From: Toxotes chatareus
Taxonomy: Eukaryota; Chordata; Actinopteri; Toxotidae
DNA length: 64,000 nt
Direction of reading: 5' to 3'
Assembly: GCA_016801885.1 (NCBI GenBank)
Contig: CM028899.1
Location: forward strand, 22,496,501-22,560,500
The notes under the pieces are model-generated. The model was not told where the DNA came from. It did no database searches and saw nothing but the letters and a program-made list of their open reading frames with translations. Below are positions 12,570 to 21,480 of this stretch, piece by piece (positions within the stretch are counted from its first letter, which is position 1; the number at the start of each line of letters is the position of its first letter). The translations under genes were made by a program, and so were the position numbers.

Positions 12570-14479
12570 TCCGTGATTTCACAGGGATTCCACTGAAAGG
12601 TTTTAATTAGCCACTGACTTGGGTCTTGGCAGCCAGTGTGGAGATGTTTACTGAGGACCATAAATCTGCAGCGACGAGGATGGAGCCCCACCCTGGGGCC
12701 CGCAGACACCCAGCCGACCCATCCATCCACACCTCCCTACACCACAGATCCCCAATGCCAGCCTTGACAGGGACGTGCTACACTTTCTCCTGCTTTCTCC
12801 AACACACAGAGACAAATCACATGCAGACATACACACATGCATTCACACAGGGGACGTATTAGAAGACTTCTGGCAAGCTGATTTTGAAATAGCATTGCAT
12901 AACTTTCACTAACTCAGTGCAGTCCTCTCTGTCACACACTTACTCATTGACTGACTGGTTTATCACTCACTCACAGTTAGCCTGTCTCTCCTCCAGTGGT
13001 TCTTAACAGAAATGGTAGTGTCTTCAGGTAAAGCACTGAACCATGATCAGTCTCTTACTTCTGCTCAAAATAATTCTACAGTTACATCCTTCTCATTCTA
13101 TGCGATTTGCACTGTCTCAGGCTCCTTCATATCTTTCTGTTGGCTTTCTTCTGCCTTCTAAATTTGCCTTGCTTTCTTCGTGAACACACCTTAAAGGAAA
13201 AATATAGTATATTTCAAAATTCAATATTTCAGTGTGGTGAATTTTCTAAAAAATGTGGTCTGTGAGACTCTGCGGGTCGTGATAGCTTTGCGCTTGCCTG
13301 TTTTGTTGTAGAGATTCTGGGAAATGAAGATTCATGCAAAACAATGTATACCTGGGCAGGTTGCATAAGAATGATGTAGCTTTTCAAATAAACATGATTT
13401 TTACAGGAATCGTCTCACAAGTCTTCACAAACACTTTTCACTGAGTCTGACTGAAAGAAAAGCCAACTGTGGCTGAAGCATAGAGGTTTATATACAAGCA
13501 CCTCTGATGTCTTCCTCAGTTAGGGCTTTGTACGCATCATTCTGAGACTTTGTGGCCTGTTATGACTGATTCATATTCTTAGGCTTTGAATTGCTGAATA
13601 GACATAGAGAATCACATTTAATTGTTCAAAGAAAGAGAGATTCCCATCTGTGCCATAGATGAAATTTTGTTTGAGATGATTGATTTATCAGGTATCAAAC
13701 TGTAACAGTGGGTAGATGGATTACATGCCCAGTGTTGTAATAACTTTGACTTTGCTGTGATGCTTGATTGTGCTTTCTGGTCAGCCACGTGCCACTAAAT
13801 GTTTTCTTTTTTCTGTGGGAGCAGAGTGAGGATGAAAATTCACTGCGTTATTATGGCAGCATTTCAGGTGGATTTCTTCTTCCTCCTAAGCAGATGAGGA
13901 AGCTTCATCTGGTAGACTGAGGCACAAAGCCATTAGCATACTTATGAACTTTCACACTGTCTTAATTCTCAAATTAAACACCTGCTTCATTCTGCTGCTG
14001 AGGTGTTTCTGAGCACCATCTCTCTCTCTCCCTCTGAGTGTCTCTCATAACTTTTCCTCTTCTTCCCCTCTTTCTCTCTCTACTTTGTCTGTCTTCTTTT
14101 CGTCCTCCCTACCAGGGAGCCTGAGTATATTCATCTCTCATCTTTTCCTGTTTTGTGATAGAATTTTTACTGTACATTGCATAAAATAAAATAAAGTTGA
14201 TATGTGTTCAAAACCCAATGCTTTTTAGTTTACTACCATAGAAAACTTACTATCCTGTCAGTTGTCTTATTGATTGATCTCCTCTGTGACCTCAATAATA
14301 TTATATTTCTTTTTTGCACAGTTCAAGGGACTTGAGTATTTTAGGAAATTACTGTATTGTATTCCTACCTGGCTTTGGATTACTGTGTAGTGACTTAATT
14401 TCACACAAGAGAAAAAAGTTGCTAATTTGAAAATCATTTTCTGAAAATCACATTAAAACCAAATATTTCCCATATAATG

Positions 14480-14491
14480 CAAGATGGCGCC
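14480..14491 (+). promoter_or_regulatory. YY1/TISU-like start motif of the LINE
   Basis: CAAGATGGCGCC matches the TISU consensus SAASATGGCGGC at 11 of 12 positions. TISU is known in vertebrates as a combined YY1-type promoter element and translation start for messages with very short leaders. The ATG inside the motif (14484) is the first codon of the LINE reading frame. That the element uses it in this way is inference. It is supported by the same arrangement in the second LINE at 62481. Confidence 0.5.
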
Positions 14492-14747
14492 CCCCGAGGC
14501 GAACGTGTTTGCTCGCGTCGCTCTCAAATGCCGTTTTTTTGTTGTTTTTAGCGTGCTTTTTTTACTTTCTGTACTGCACAGATGCCATGCAGGGTTTGCA
14601 TACAACAGACAGGCATTACTTGACATTGCAAACTCGCACAGTTTCGAGTTCAGCGGATTTATACCACCAGATCTGCAACTCATTGTGCGACCCCATGACC
14701 ACCACCAAACACCACCAGGAAGGCCCCGGCGCGCCGGCCTCTTGTGA
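14484..14747 (+). pseudogene. LINE N-terminal reading frame with hydrophobic leader (broken)
   Basis: The frame starts at the ATG within the element's first bases and reads MAPPEANVFARVALKCRF, followed by FFVVFSVLFLLSVLHRCHAG, a hydrophobic stretch at about residues 18-37 that resembles a signal peptide. It continues with YNRQALLDIANS and a proline-rich end. I chose this start because the ATG lies at the element's 5' boundary and in a strong initiation context. The frame runs into a stop after a frameshift near 14740; the adjoining frame (about 14740-14874) continues the protein. The function of this N-terminal region is unknown. A membrane or secretory leader is unusual for a LINE protein, so it may instead be a nucleic-acid-binding or packing segment. 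Confidence 0.6.
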
Positions 14748-14874
14748 GCTAGCTGACCCGAGGAGAGTGCTACGGAGACGGCGCCGCAAGAGAGGCAAGA
14801 GGGGAGGGCTCCATGCTAGACTGAAAGCCCGAGCAACCCGACCACCGCTACCCAGCCTCCTGCTAGCTAACTAA
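14740..14874 (+). pseudogene. LINE basic linker region before the endonuclease (fragment)
   Basis: This frame continues the LINE protein after the frameshift. It reads VLRRRRRKRGKRGG followed by LHARLKARATRPPLPSLLLAN and then meets a stop at 14872-14874. A strongly basic stretch just before the endonuclease, with an Asn-rich or Asn-ending 'L..N' start of the endonuclease fold, is what I expect of this fish LINE family. It may bind RNA or DNA or act as a nuclear-localisation signal; that is inference. The stop comes from a small indel, because endonuclease sequence resumes immediately in another frame (SLENKLDELR). Confidence 0.6.
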
Positions 14875-15301
14875 CGGCGGTCTCTGGAGAACAAACTGGA
14901 CGAGCTAAGAGTCAGGACTACAGCACAGCGGAAATAAGAGAATGCTGCGCTCTGATTTTCACCGAAACCTGGCTTTCAGAGAACGTCCCAGATTCCGCTG
15001 TTCAGCTACAGACTCACTCCATCCACCGAGGAGACCGGACAGCAGCCTCCGGTAAGGCGAAAGGGGAGGCGTGTGTGTTTATCAACAACACGTGGTGTGA
15101 AGATGTACGGACTGTTCATCAGCACTGTTCGCCTGATGTGGAGTTTTTGATGCTTAGTGTGCCGTCCCTACTACCTACCAAGGGAGTTTACATCTGTGTT
15201 TTTGGTCGCGATCTACATTCCTCCGAGAGCCAACTCTGTAGCGGCACTCGGCAAGCTCCACGACGTCATCAGCGCACTGGGCGGCTCACCCTGACGCTGT
15301 C
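14875..15301 (+). pseudogene. LINE APE-type endonuclease, N-terminal half (broken)
   Basis: Across several frames this stretch keeps endonuclease words: SLENKLDELR, then LIFTETWLSENVPDSA (the Glu of TETW is a catalytic, metal-binding residue), then KGEACVFINNTWCED and DVEFLMLSVPSLLPTKGVYI. In LINEs this domain nicks the target DNA to start reverse transcription. A stop near 14937 and at least one frameshift between about 15200 and 15300 break it. The order and spacing of the motifs agree with an intact ancestor. The remaining half, including GDFN and SDH, is in the next entry. Confidence 0.65.
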
Positions 15302-16321
15302 TTTATTGCTGCGGGCGACTTTAATCAGTGCAATTTACGGACTGTATTTCCCAAATACCACCAGCATATAGACATTCCCACCCGTGACAAGAACACTTTG
15401 GATCATGTTTACACCAACATAAAGGGTGCATACAGGGCCGCACCCCGCCCCCACTTCGGACACTCGGACCACATCTCTTTGTTCCTGTACCCGGCCTACA
15501 GACAAAGACTCAAACAATCAAATCCAGTCACCAAACAGGTTCAGCTCTGGACACCTGAGACTGAGGGCACATTGCAGGACTGTTTTACTGCTACAGACTG
15601 GGATGTGTTCAAAGCTGCAGCCACTCTGGAGGACTCTTCTGTCAGTGTACAGGATTATGCTGACTATGTGACTGGGTACATTAGCACTTGTGTGGAGAAC
15701 ATCGTGCCCACCATCCAAGTCAGGAAGTTTCCTAACCAGAAGCCCTGGATAAACAGTCAGGTACGTCACATGCTGCGCGCTCGCTCCACTGCATTTACAT
15801 CTGGCAATGAGGCTGAGTACAAAGCTGCAAAGTACGGACTGAGAAAGGCCATCACAGCTGCCAAGAGGCAGTACAGAGAGAAGCTGGATGGCTTCTATTC
15901 CACTGCCGACTCTGGGTGCATGTGGCAGGGCTTGCAGCACATCACGGACTACAGAAGCAGCACCAGTACCATCAGTGCCACAGACAGCCTGCCTGATGAC
16001 CTCAATACATTCTACACCCGCTTTGAGACCTCCACCGCCCACACAGAGAGGAGGCCCACAGACTCTCAGACCACTACACCCCCCTCACCCCCACCAGTCA
16101 TCTCATCAGCCCAGGTACACAAAGCCCTGAGGAGGATCAACCCCCGCAAGGCAGCAGGACCAGACAACATTCCTGGACGAGCCCTCAGAGCATGTGCCAA
16201 CGAGCTGACAGACGTTCTCACCTCCATATTCAACCTCTCCCTCAGCCAGAGAACTGTTCCCTCCTGCTTCAAGACCACTACCATTGTCCCCCTCCCCAAG
16301 AAGAGCCCCCCACCTGCCTGA
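15302..16321 (+). pseudogene. LINE endonuclease C-terminal half and linker to reverse transcriptase
   Basis: One open frame of about 340 codons. It begins inside the endonuclease with FIAAGDFN (Asp and Asn of the active site, near 15317), then TLDHVYTNIKGAY and GHSDHISLFL (SDH, the last catalytic motif, near 15460). A linker of about 200 residues follows, with QKPWINSQVRHMLRAR, and then the start of the reverse transcriptase region, KAAGPDNIPGRALRAC. The frame stops at 16319-16321, where a one-base change in a C-rich run shifts it away from the rest of the reverse transcriptase. There is no independent start; the protein would be a continuation of the upstream frame. Confidence 0.75.
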
Positions 16322-17190
16322 ATGACTACAGGCCAGTAGCACTCACTCCAATCATTATGAAGTGCTTTGAGAGAGTGGTGCTGCCCCACATTCAGAGCAG
16401 CATCCCGGCCACACTGGACCCCCTGCAGTACGCCTACCGGTCCAACAGGTCCACCTCAGATGCTATCGCCGCAGCACTGCACATCTCCCTCTCACACCTG
16501 GAGAATAAGGACTCCTACATCAGGATGCTCTTTATTGACTACAGTTCTGCATTCAACACGGTCATTCCCCACAAGCTCACACACAAACTGTTCTCCCTTG
16601 GACTACACCCCTTCATCTGTGACTGGCTCCTGGACTTTCTGACTGGCAGGCCTCAGTCTGTCAGAGTAGGGAACAAGACTTCAGCCAGCATCATCACAAA
16701 CATCGGCACACCACAGGGCTGTGTCCTCAGTCCCATCCTCTACACCCTGTTCACCCACGACTGTGTGGCCTCTCACAAGCACAACATCATCCTGAAGTTT
16801 GCGGACGACACCGCCGTGATAGGACGAATCACTGGCGGGAACGAGGCAGCCTACAGGAGGGAGGTGGCCACTCTGGTGACATGGTGTGAGGACAACAACC
16901 TCACCCTCAACACAGACAAGACCAAGGAGATGATAGTGGACATGAGGAAGGAGAGGAGCCCTCATCAGCCACTACTTATCCGGGGTCTGGAAGTGGAGAG
17001 GGTGAGCAGCTTTAAATACTTGGGGGTCCACCTCAGCCACGACCTCACCTGGACACTCAACACCACACAGCTGGTGAAGAAAGCTCAGCAGCGGCTGTAC
17101 TTCCTGAGGAGGCTGAGGAAGTTTGGCATGTCACCAAAGATCCTCAGGAACTTCTACAGCTGCGTTGTTGAGTCCATCTTGACCAGCTGA
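16310..17190 (+). pseudogene. LINE reverse transcriptase core (catalytic motifs intact, frame broken at both ends)
   Basis: The frame picks up directly after the upstream frameshift with CLNDYRPVALTP and runs to a TGA at 17188-17190. It contains the classic reverse transcriptase motifs in order: FIDYSSAFNT (motif A, near 16531), TPQGCVLSPILYTLF (motif B, near 16708), FADDTAVIG (motif C with the catalytic Asp pair, near 16798), LNTDKTKEMIVD (motif D) and FKYLGVHLS (motif E). This enzyme copies the element's RNA at the nicked target site. The catalytic residues are all present, so the copy is fairly young. The closing TGA lies in place of an expected sense codon, because the same frame continues with ITVWYASS. 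Confidence 0.8.
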
Positions 17191-17473
17191 ATCACTGTGT
17201 GGTACGCCAGCTCCACTGCCATGGACCGCAAACGCCTGCAGAGTGGTGAAGACTGCGTCTAAGATCACCAGGACTCCTCTGCCCTCTCTGCAGAGCATCT
17301 ACCAGCGCAGAGTCCACAGGAGAGCTGCCTCCATCATCAAGGACCCCACCCACCCACAACAAGGTCTGTTCACTCTCCTCCCTTCAGGCCGGAGGTACAG
17401 GAGTGTGAAGTGCAGGACCACCAGACTTAAAAACTCTTTCTTCCCGTCTGCCATCAGACTCCTCAACAGCTGA
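17191..17473 (+). pseudogene. LINE C-terminal domain after the reverse transcriptase
   Basis: Following the premature stop the protein continues with ITVWYASSTAMDRKRLQ. It then shifts frame near 17237 into VVKTASKITRTPLPSLQSIY, and the new frame runs to a natural-looking stop at 17471-17473 after SFFPSAIRLLNS. Short histidine and arginine-rich words (RRVHRRAASIIKDPTHP, LLPSGRRYRSVK) are typical of the C-terminal end of this fish LINE family. The role of the domain is not established to my knowledge; RNA or target-DNA binding is plausible. The short indel near 17237 is a second inactivating change. Confidence 0.7.
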
Positions 17474-17853
17474 CAGGAGTCTGTAACAACAGGCTGCAAC
17501 TTTTGCACATACATACTGTTATTATTTAGTACTGTTCTGCACCTTAATAACTGGACACATACCGCACTGTTCACATAACAGTTCTTTTGCACAGTCTTCA
17601 GTTCACTCTCAGCTGAATTTGCACAACAGCTGATTTGTATATATCAGTACAGTTTATATTTTTTTGTGTAACTTTTTTCACTTATTGTTAATATTTTGTA
17701 AATACTATTATTTATCTATTTTATTTTACTTACAACGTTTTGTATGGCATTCTGGGTGAAGAGCAAAGTAAGAATTTCATTGTACAGGGAAACCTGTTTC
17801 CTTACTGTGCAAATGACAATAAACCCTTTGAATTGAATTGAATTTGAATATAA
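17474..17853 (+). other. LINE 3' UTR with AATAAA and (GAATT)n tail
   Basis: The AT-rich 3' UTR ends with 'tttcattgtacagggaaacc', 'gtgcaaatgacaataaac' and two TTGAATTGAA-type repeats. The AATAAA at 17818-17823 could act as a polyadenylation signal. Related tail sequence occurs on the - strand at about 19420-19530 in this window. The short A/T-rich tandem tail marks the point where reverse transcription started at insertion. Confidence 0.7.
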
Positions 17854-19008
17854 CAGTTGGGCTCTTTGCAGGTTTTCTAGACTTCTTATTCCAACTTTGC
17901 CACATTGTTTTGATTAATAAGAAAAGCTGACTGGCACATTTTTATAACATTTCATATCACAAAAGGTGTGTCATTGCCTTTACACTGGTTCATTTTCATT
18001 GTACACAGGCTGTCAAGAATGCCACACTTCTCTCAGTTCACTTGTCACAGATGTCAATTTTTTTTCTCCGACACAGCCTCAAACATTTATACCTGCCATT
18101 GGCCCTATGTGTTTTCTATATCTCCATGGTAACTGTACCATATGGTACCATAAAATAAAACATGACCACCATTAGCTGACACTAAAGAACAGGAACAATC
18201 TCACTTCTACCAATGATCTGAGCAATACAGTCATGCTTTTTGAACCTTCTCTTTGCTAATGCTGTCTTTATTTCTGTCCATAGTATAAAACTCATTACAT
18301 TAATTTAGACCCCTGCTACTTAAAGAAAAACTTCACTGATCCACTGACTTTTCATGTAGTGCCATCATCAGGTCACAATTTGAATGTGTCCAGTATATTC
18401 AGGTTCATGACCAAACAGCTGCAAAACTAATAACGTTCCCATCAGCCTTAGCTGTACTCTTTTCAGTGTTATTTGGGAAATGTAAACATGCTAACAGGCT
18501 AAACATGGTCAACATATTATATCCGCTAAATATTAGCATCTTAGTGTTATTATTATGAGTTCTTGCAGTCATTGATGACATTTAAGTCCAGTATCAAACT
18601 TTTTCAAATAGTTTACTCCTCAACATCTGCTAAAACACATATTTAAGTATAGGGATGCACTGTGGTTAAAACATTTTTTTCATGACATGAAATAAAAAAT
18701 AAAATAGTGGTGTCCTGCAATTAGACATGAACTTGAGTCTACAGGAAGGCCAGAAGCCCCTGTCCACCATCATATTCTGCACACCCTTACTTTGTCCTTC
18801 ACAACATAAAGAGCACACTGGTTTGTTCATTTTCACTGAAAACTGGCATTGAACCTGGACCTTTGAGGGGTATTATCAGTAAGTGTATTGTTAATCATCA
18901 CATTTTAATGCTCATCTCAATCACCTTTGGTAGTTTGTCCCAATTAGCTAATATTATGTTAGCTTTTGTCTGCACAGCCCGTTAGCTTTAATTGTCCATA
19001 GTCAAGTC
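17854..19008. other. Non-coding sequence with a teleost repeat at 18379-18545
   Basis: No gene is supported. Between 18379 and 18545 the words 'cagctgcaaaactaataacgttcccatcagcc' and 'aaacatgctaacaggctaaacatgg' follow the order of a fish dispersed repeat rich in GCTAAC/GTTAGC words. The rest is anonymous AT-rich DNA. Confidence 0.45.
18379..18545 (+). repeat. Dispersed teleost repeat rich in GCTAAC/TTAGCA words
   Basis: The order 'gcaaaactaataac', 'cccatcagcctta', 'tttgggaaatgtaaacatgctaacaggctaaac', 'taaatattagcatcttag' matches a repeat I remember as frequent in fish. A small related patch ('cattagcatgttagcatgttgg') lies at about 59072-59100. There is no coding content. Confidence 0.5.
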
Positions 19009-19062
19009 AGTTTTATTTATGTAGTGTTAAATCCTAACAGAAGAGCAGGTTTAGACCTTACT

Positions 19063-19073
19063 CTGTCAAATAT
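19063..19073 (+). repeat. Target-site duplication, left copy (CTGTCAAATAT)
   Basis: The 11 bases are repeated exactly at 19192-19202. The two copies bracket a 118-bp insert in an older repeat, which is the signature of target-primed reverse transcription. Confidence 0.75.
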
Positions 19074-19191
19074 CCATCCATTTTCTATACCGCTTGATCC
19101 GTCAGGGTTGCAGGGAGCTGGAGTCTATCCCGGCTGACAACAGGTGAGAGGTGGGGTACACCCTGGACTGCTCGCCAGTCAATCGCAGGGA
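19074..19191 (-). mobile_element. Short Rex3-like (RTE) LINE 3' end insertion
   Basis: On the + strand it starts CCATCCATTTTCTATACCGC and ends 'cgccagtcaatcgcaggga'. Read on the - strand this is a 5'-truncated LINE whose 3' terminus is a short GGATGG/(GATG)n tail. Rex3 elements, an RTE family of fish, are known for such a tail. The insert is flanked by the exact 11-bp repeats at 19063-19073 and 19192-19202 and splits the older repeat cleanly. Similar but older pieces occur at 23265-23372 and 41638-41690. Confidence 0.7.
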
Positions 19192-19202
19192 CTGTCAAAT
19201 AT
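19192..19202 (+). repeat. Target-site duplication, right copy (CTGTCAAATAT)
   Basis: Exact copy of 19063-19073. After this copy the older repeat resumes with 'tattcataaggatccaac'. Confidence 0.75.
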
Positions 19203-19419
19203 TATTCATAAGGATCCAACATTTCCCCCATGAGCAGCACCTGGTGACAGTGGAGTGGGAAAACTCTCTTTAACAGGCAGAAACGTCTGTCTCGACCAGC
19301 TGGGTTGAAAGAGAAAGAAGGAGGAGACAAAAAAGAACAAAACTACAGGAAAGAAGCTGACTTAGTAATATGCATTAATGGGATATAAAGGAGAACAGAT
19401 GGAGAGGGAGAGGAGGAAA

Positions 19420-19530
19420 GATTCAAGATTCAAGATCTTTATTTGCAATTTGTACACAAACACTCAGTCTGGGCACATAGAAATTATTGTGCGTTACTCA
19501 GGAGTCAAAACTTCAATAAATACTGTAGCA
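19420..19530 (-). mobile_element. LINE 3' end fragment, (AATCTTG)n tail
   Basis: The + strand reads 'gattcaagattcaagatctttatttgcaatttgtac' and further on 'gggcacatagaaattattgtgc'. On the - strand this is a LINE 3' end: 'gtacaaattgcaaataaagatcttgaatcttgaatc'. It corresponds to the end of the large LINE at 17790-17845 ('gtgcaaatgacaataaac..ttgaattgaa') with a different tail unit. It lies within the old repeat at 19009-20250 and is therefore younger than that repeat. Confidence 0.55.
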
Positions 19531-19734
19531 GTGGAAAATAGAAAAATCAAATAATTACACACTATAAAATAAAATAAACAAAAAATGAGGAGCTCTTTCA
19601 TCATGGGAAGTCTTTTGGCAGTCTGAGTCTATAGCAGCTTAACTAAGGGATGGTTCAAGGCAAAGATCTGGCTCTCATTCTACTTTTGGAGACTGTAGGA
19701 ACCACAAGTAAGCCTGCATTCTGGGAGCACATAG

Positions 19735-19885
19735 TGTTCCAGTGGGGTAATATGGCAAAAGGGAGTTTTTCCATGCCACTGTCGCCTTAAGTGCTTGCTC
19801 TGGGGTCAGACTCTGGGTCTCTGTAAAGCGACAATTTCAGTTGCGGAAGGCGCTACATAAATAAAATTGAATTGAATTGAATTAC
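19735..19885 (+). mobile_element. L2-like LINE 3' end fragment, (GAATT)n tail
   Basis: The sequence 'aaaagggagtttttccatgccactgtcgcc', 'aagtgcttgctctggggtcag', 'ggcgctacataaataaaattg' and three GAATT units are the typical 3' end of a LINE that is abundant in fish. Read as + strand. It interrupts the older repeat between 'agtggggtaata' and 'ctatgagctctttaagat', so it inserted later. The exact left boundary is uncertain by a few bases. Confidence 0.65.
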
Positions 19886-20250
19886 TATGAGCTCTTTAAG
19901 ATATGATGGTGCTTGACCACTGAAGGCTTTTTAAGTGAGGAGCAGGATTTTAAATTCTGTTTTGGATTTTACAGGAAGCCAATGTAGAAAAGCTAACACA
20001 GGAGAAATACCTCATGCTCAAGAGCCAGAGAAGGAACTTCAACAATCCAACCTGGAAGTTACAAAAATAAGTTTCTGCATCTTTTTGAGACAGGATGTGC
20101 CCGATTTATTTACAATGTTCCGTAGATAAAAAAAAAAAAAAAAAAGCAGTCCTTGGAATTTTTTTTTATATCATTAGTTGATGAGCTTGGGGCCAATTAT
20201 AATAACTTCAGTTTTTTCTGCTTTTAATAGCAGAAAATATCAGACTTACC

Positions 20251-21400
20251 TCACCCCTCTTGTTATGTCTTTGTTTTATTATGTGTTACTGACAATTTAT
20301 TTTACATTTCTATAAATATATAATATAATAAAAAATTATAATAACATATATTAAGGTAGAAATAATATAACAATATAATCATTGATATTAAAGAGACAAC
20401 ATATGCTTACTACAAAACAGGTTGTAATGAAAGGAGTTACAATAAATGTCCCAATTTATTACACCATGTTTTATGGGAAAATTGTGTACGAAGTGTATGA
20501 TGTTTGATAGGGGAATTACCATCAGGTTAATGATAAATAGATAATTCCAGCAGGTGGATACTAATATTTTATCAGCATGTGTTTCTCAGTGTCTAGTATT
20601 CATTTTCGTATCCTGTAGGGTACGTTGCTCAGAGCAAATGTGTCATGCTGAAGTGAGTCATCCTAAGATAGATGTGTGCTGATGAGATCCAACCATACTC
20701 AATTATGGGAGTGAGCAAGGAACTTGGGAATAATAAGCCTACTGAAGACCAAAGTCCCTCCTCCACCTTGCAGCTGATATGGCCACTCTTACAGTGAGGA
20801 GGGAGACAAACAGACCTACCCTGACCTCTTCTGTCACTCTTTGACCCAGAGAGAAGGAAGAGACTGAGAAAAAAGTCAAAAACTAACTAGCTTCTCCCAC
20901 CAAATATTTCTTTTCAACAGCAGCTTCTTTTGATCAGTGGCTCCAGAAGTAAGGCAACAGAAAGAGTGACATTCCCAAACCCCAACAAGGTGATCAAGCA
21001 CAGGCTAACTGGGCTGCAGAGGAGCTTATCTACAGACCATGATGACCAGTTGAACTGGAAGAGGTCGTGGAATGACTGCATGGATCCCCAGAGGACTGGA
21101 GGTGAGGAAAAAGGTCACAGCAGTGCAAAAATTACTTATTATAACACATCATATATCTGCTGACTGTCTCACCTGTGGGACCAGTGAGACAAAAAACTCC
21201 AGAAACAGAAGCAGACACACATGACAAAATGACAGACCCATCCTAACAATATACACAGCTGACAACAAATTTCAAAACACCCCCTAGAAAGATTCTAGAG
21301 TGAACCATCATTTACTCTGCCCAATGTTGCCAATGTATATGTGCACTAAGCACTGAAGTTCACTGCGAAAGTAACTGGTCTGTATCCCATGTGTTTAACC
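20251..21400. other. Anonymous AT-rich non-coding sequence
   Basis: I see no gene. The part at about 20300-20400 is very AT-rich. The short + strand frame at 20930-21163 has no recognisable domain. Confidence 0.4.
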
Positions 21401-21480
21401 CATCCAAGCCAATTCTGGATGTGCCAGAATTACAGACTAAGAAACAAACAAACAATGCGCTTTTGGGTTTTGCAAGCTGA
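21401..21480 (+). pseudogene. Small endogenous retroviral pol remnant
   Basis: The stretch from 'catccaagccaattctggatg' to 'ggttttgcaagctg' can be aligned by eye with 49922-49995 in the larger pol relic on the same strand: both hold 'ggatgt.cca.aa.t.ca.actaagaaacaa' and then 'cttttg.gttt.gca.gct'. The larger copy is the connection region after the reverse transcriptase. This copy is only about 80 bp and is shifted out of frame. It is an old, non-functional trace. Short length makes the identification moderate. Confidence 0.45.

Larger units (their letters stand above)
7560..14480. other. Anonymous non-coding sequence left of the LINE
   Basis: No supportable gene. It contains short (TG)n runs (about 7598-7614, 8993-9010, 12326-12345), a G-tract at 12555-12569 and a repeat fragment at 9880-9960. 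The part at about 12580-12680 (with TTTTAATTAG) and 13850-14000 has the look of conserved regulatory DNA, but this is only an impression. The longest open frames, for example on the - strand at 12377-12730, are proline/glycine-rich and follow simple sequence. Confidence 0.45.
14481..17853 (+). mobile_element. Nearly full-length non-LTR retrotransposon (LINE), Rex1/Babar-like
   Basis: A LINE of about 3.4 kb. In order it holds a start motif with ATG at 14484, a hydrophobic N-terminal segment, a basic Arg/Lys-rich stretch, an APE-type endonuclease with TETW, GDFN and SDH motifs, a linker, a reverse transcriptase with YSSAFNT, TPQGCVLSP and FADD motifs, and a C-terminal basic domain ending in RLLNS. 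The 3' UTR has AATAAA at 17818-17823 and a (GAATT)n tail. The words ITGGNEAAYRREV and FKYLGVHL resemble Rex1/Babar proteins, so I place it near Rex1 in the CR1/L2 group; the clade is inferred from memory. About seven frameshifts or stops make this copy inactive. ATATAA at 14472-14477 and 17848-17853 is a possible but weak target duplication. Confidence 0.85.
19009..20250 (+). repeat. Old teleost interspersed repeat, host of three later insertions
   Basis: The ends and interior follow a long fish repeat: 'agtcagttttatttatgtag' at 19013, 'ccaacatttcccccatgagcagcacctgg' after 19216, 'tagcagcttaactaagggatggttcaagg' at about 19632, 'ctatgagctctttaagatat' after 19884, 'caggattttaaattctgttttggattttac' after 19940, and 'gcagtccttgga' with 'ggggccaattataataacttcag' near 20146-20212. 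Its interior is interrupted by a Rex3-like tail, a - strand LINE tail and a + strand L2-like LINE tail, each listed separately. An in-place expansion made an 18-base A-run at 20128-20145. I remember the family as common but do not know its class. Confidence 0.6.

Noticed and set aside
14472..17853. ATATAA on both sides of the large LINE as a firm target duplication
   Set aside because: Six bases of AT-rich sequence next to an AT-rich tail can match by chance. Kept only as a possibility.
20128..20145. 18-base A-run as the tail of a retroposed gene
   Set aside because: It lies inside the old repeat at a place where that repeat normally has a short A-run, so it is an expansion in place.
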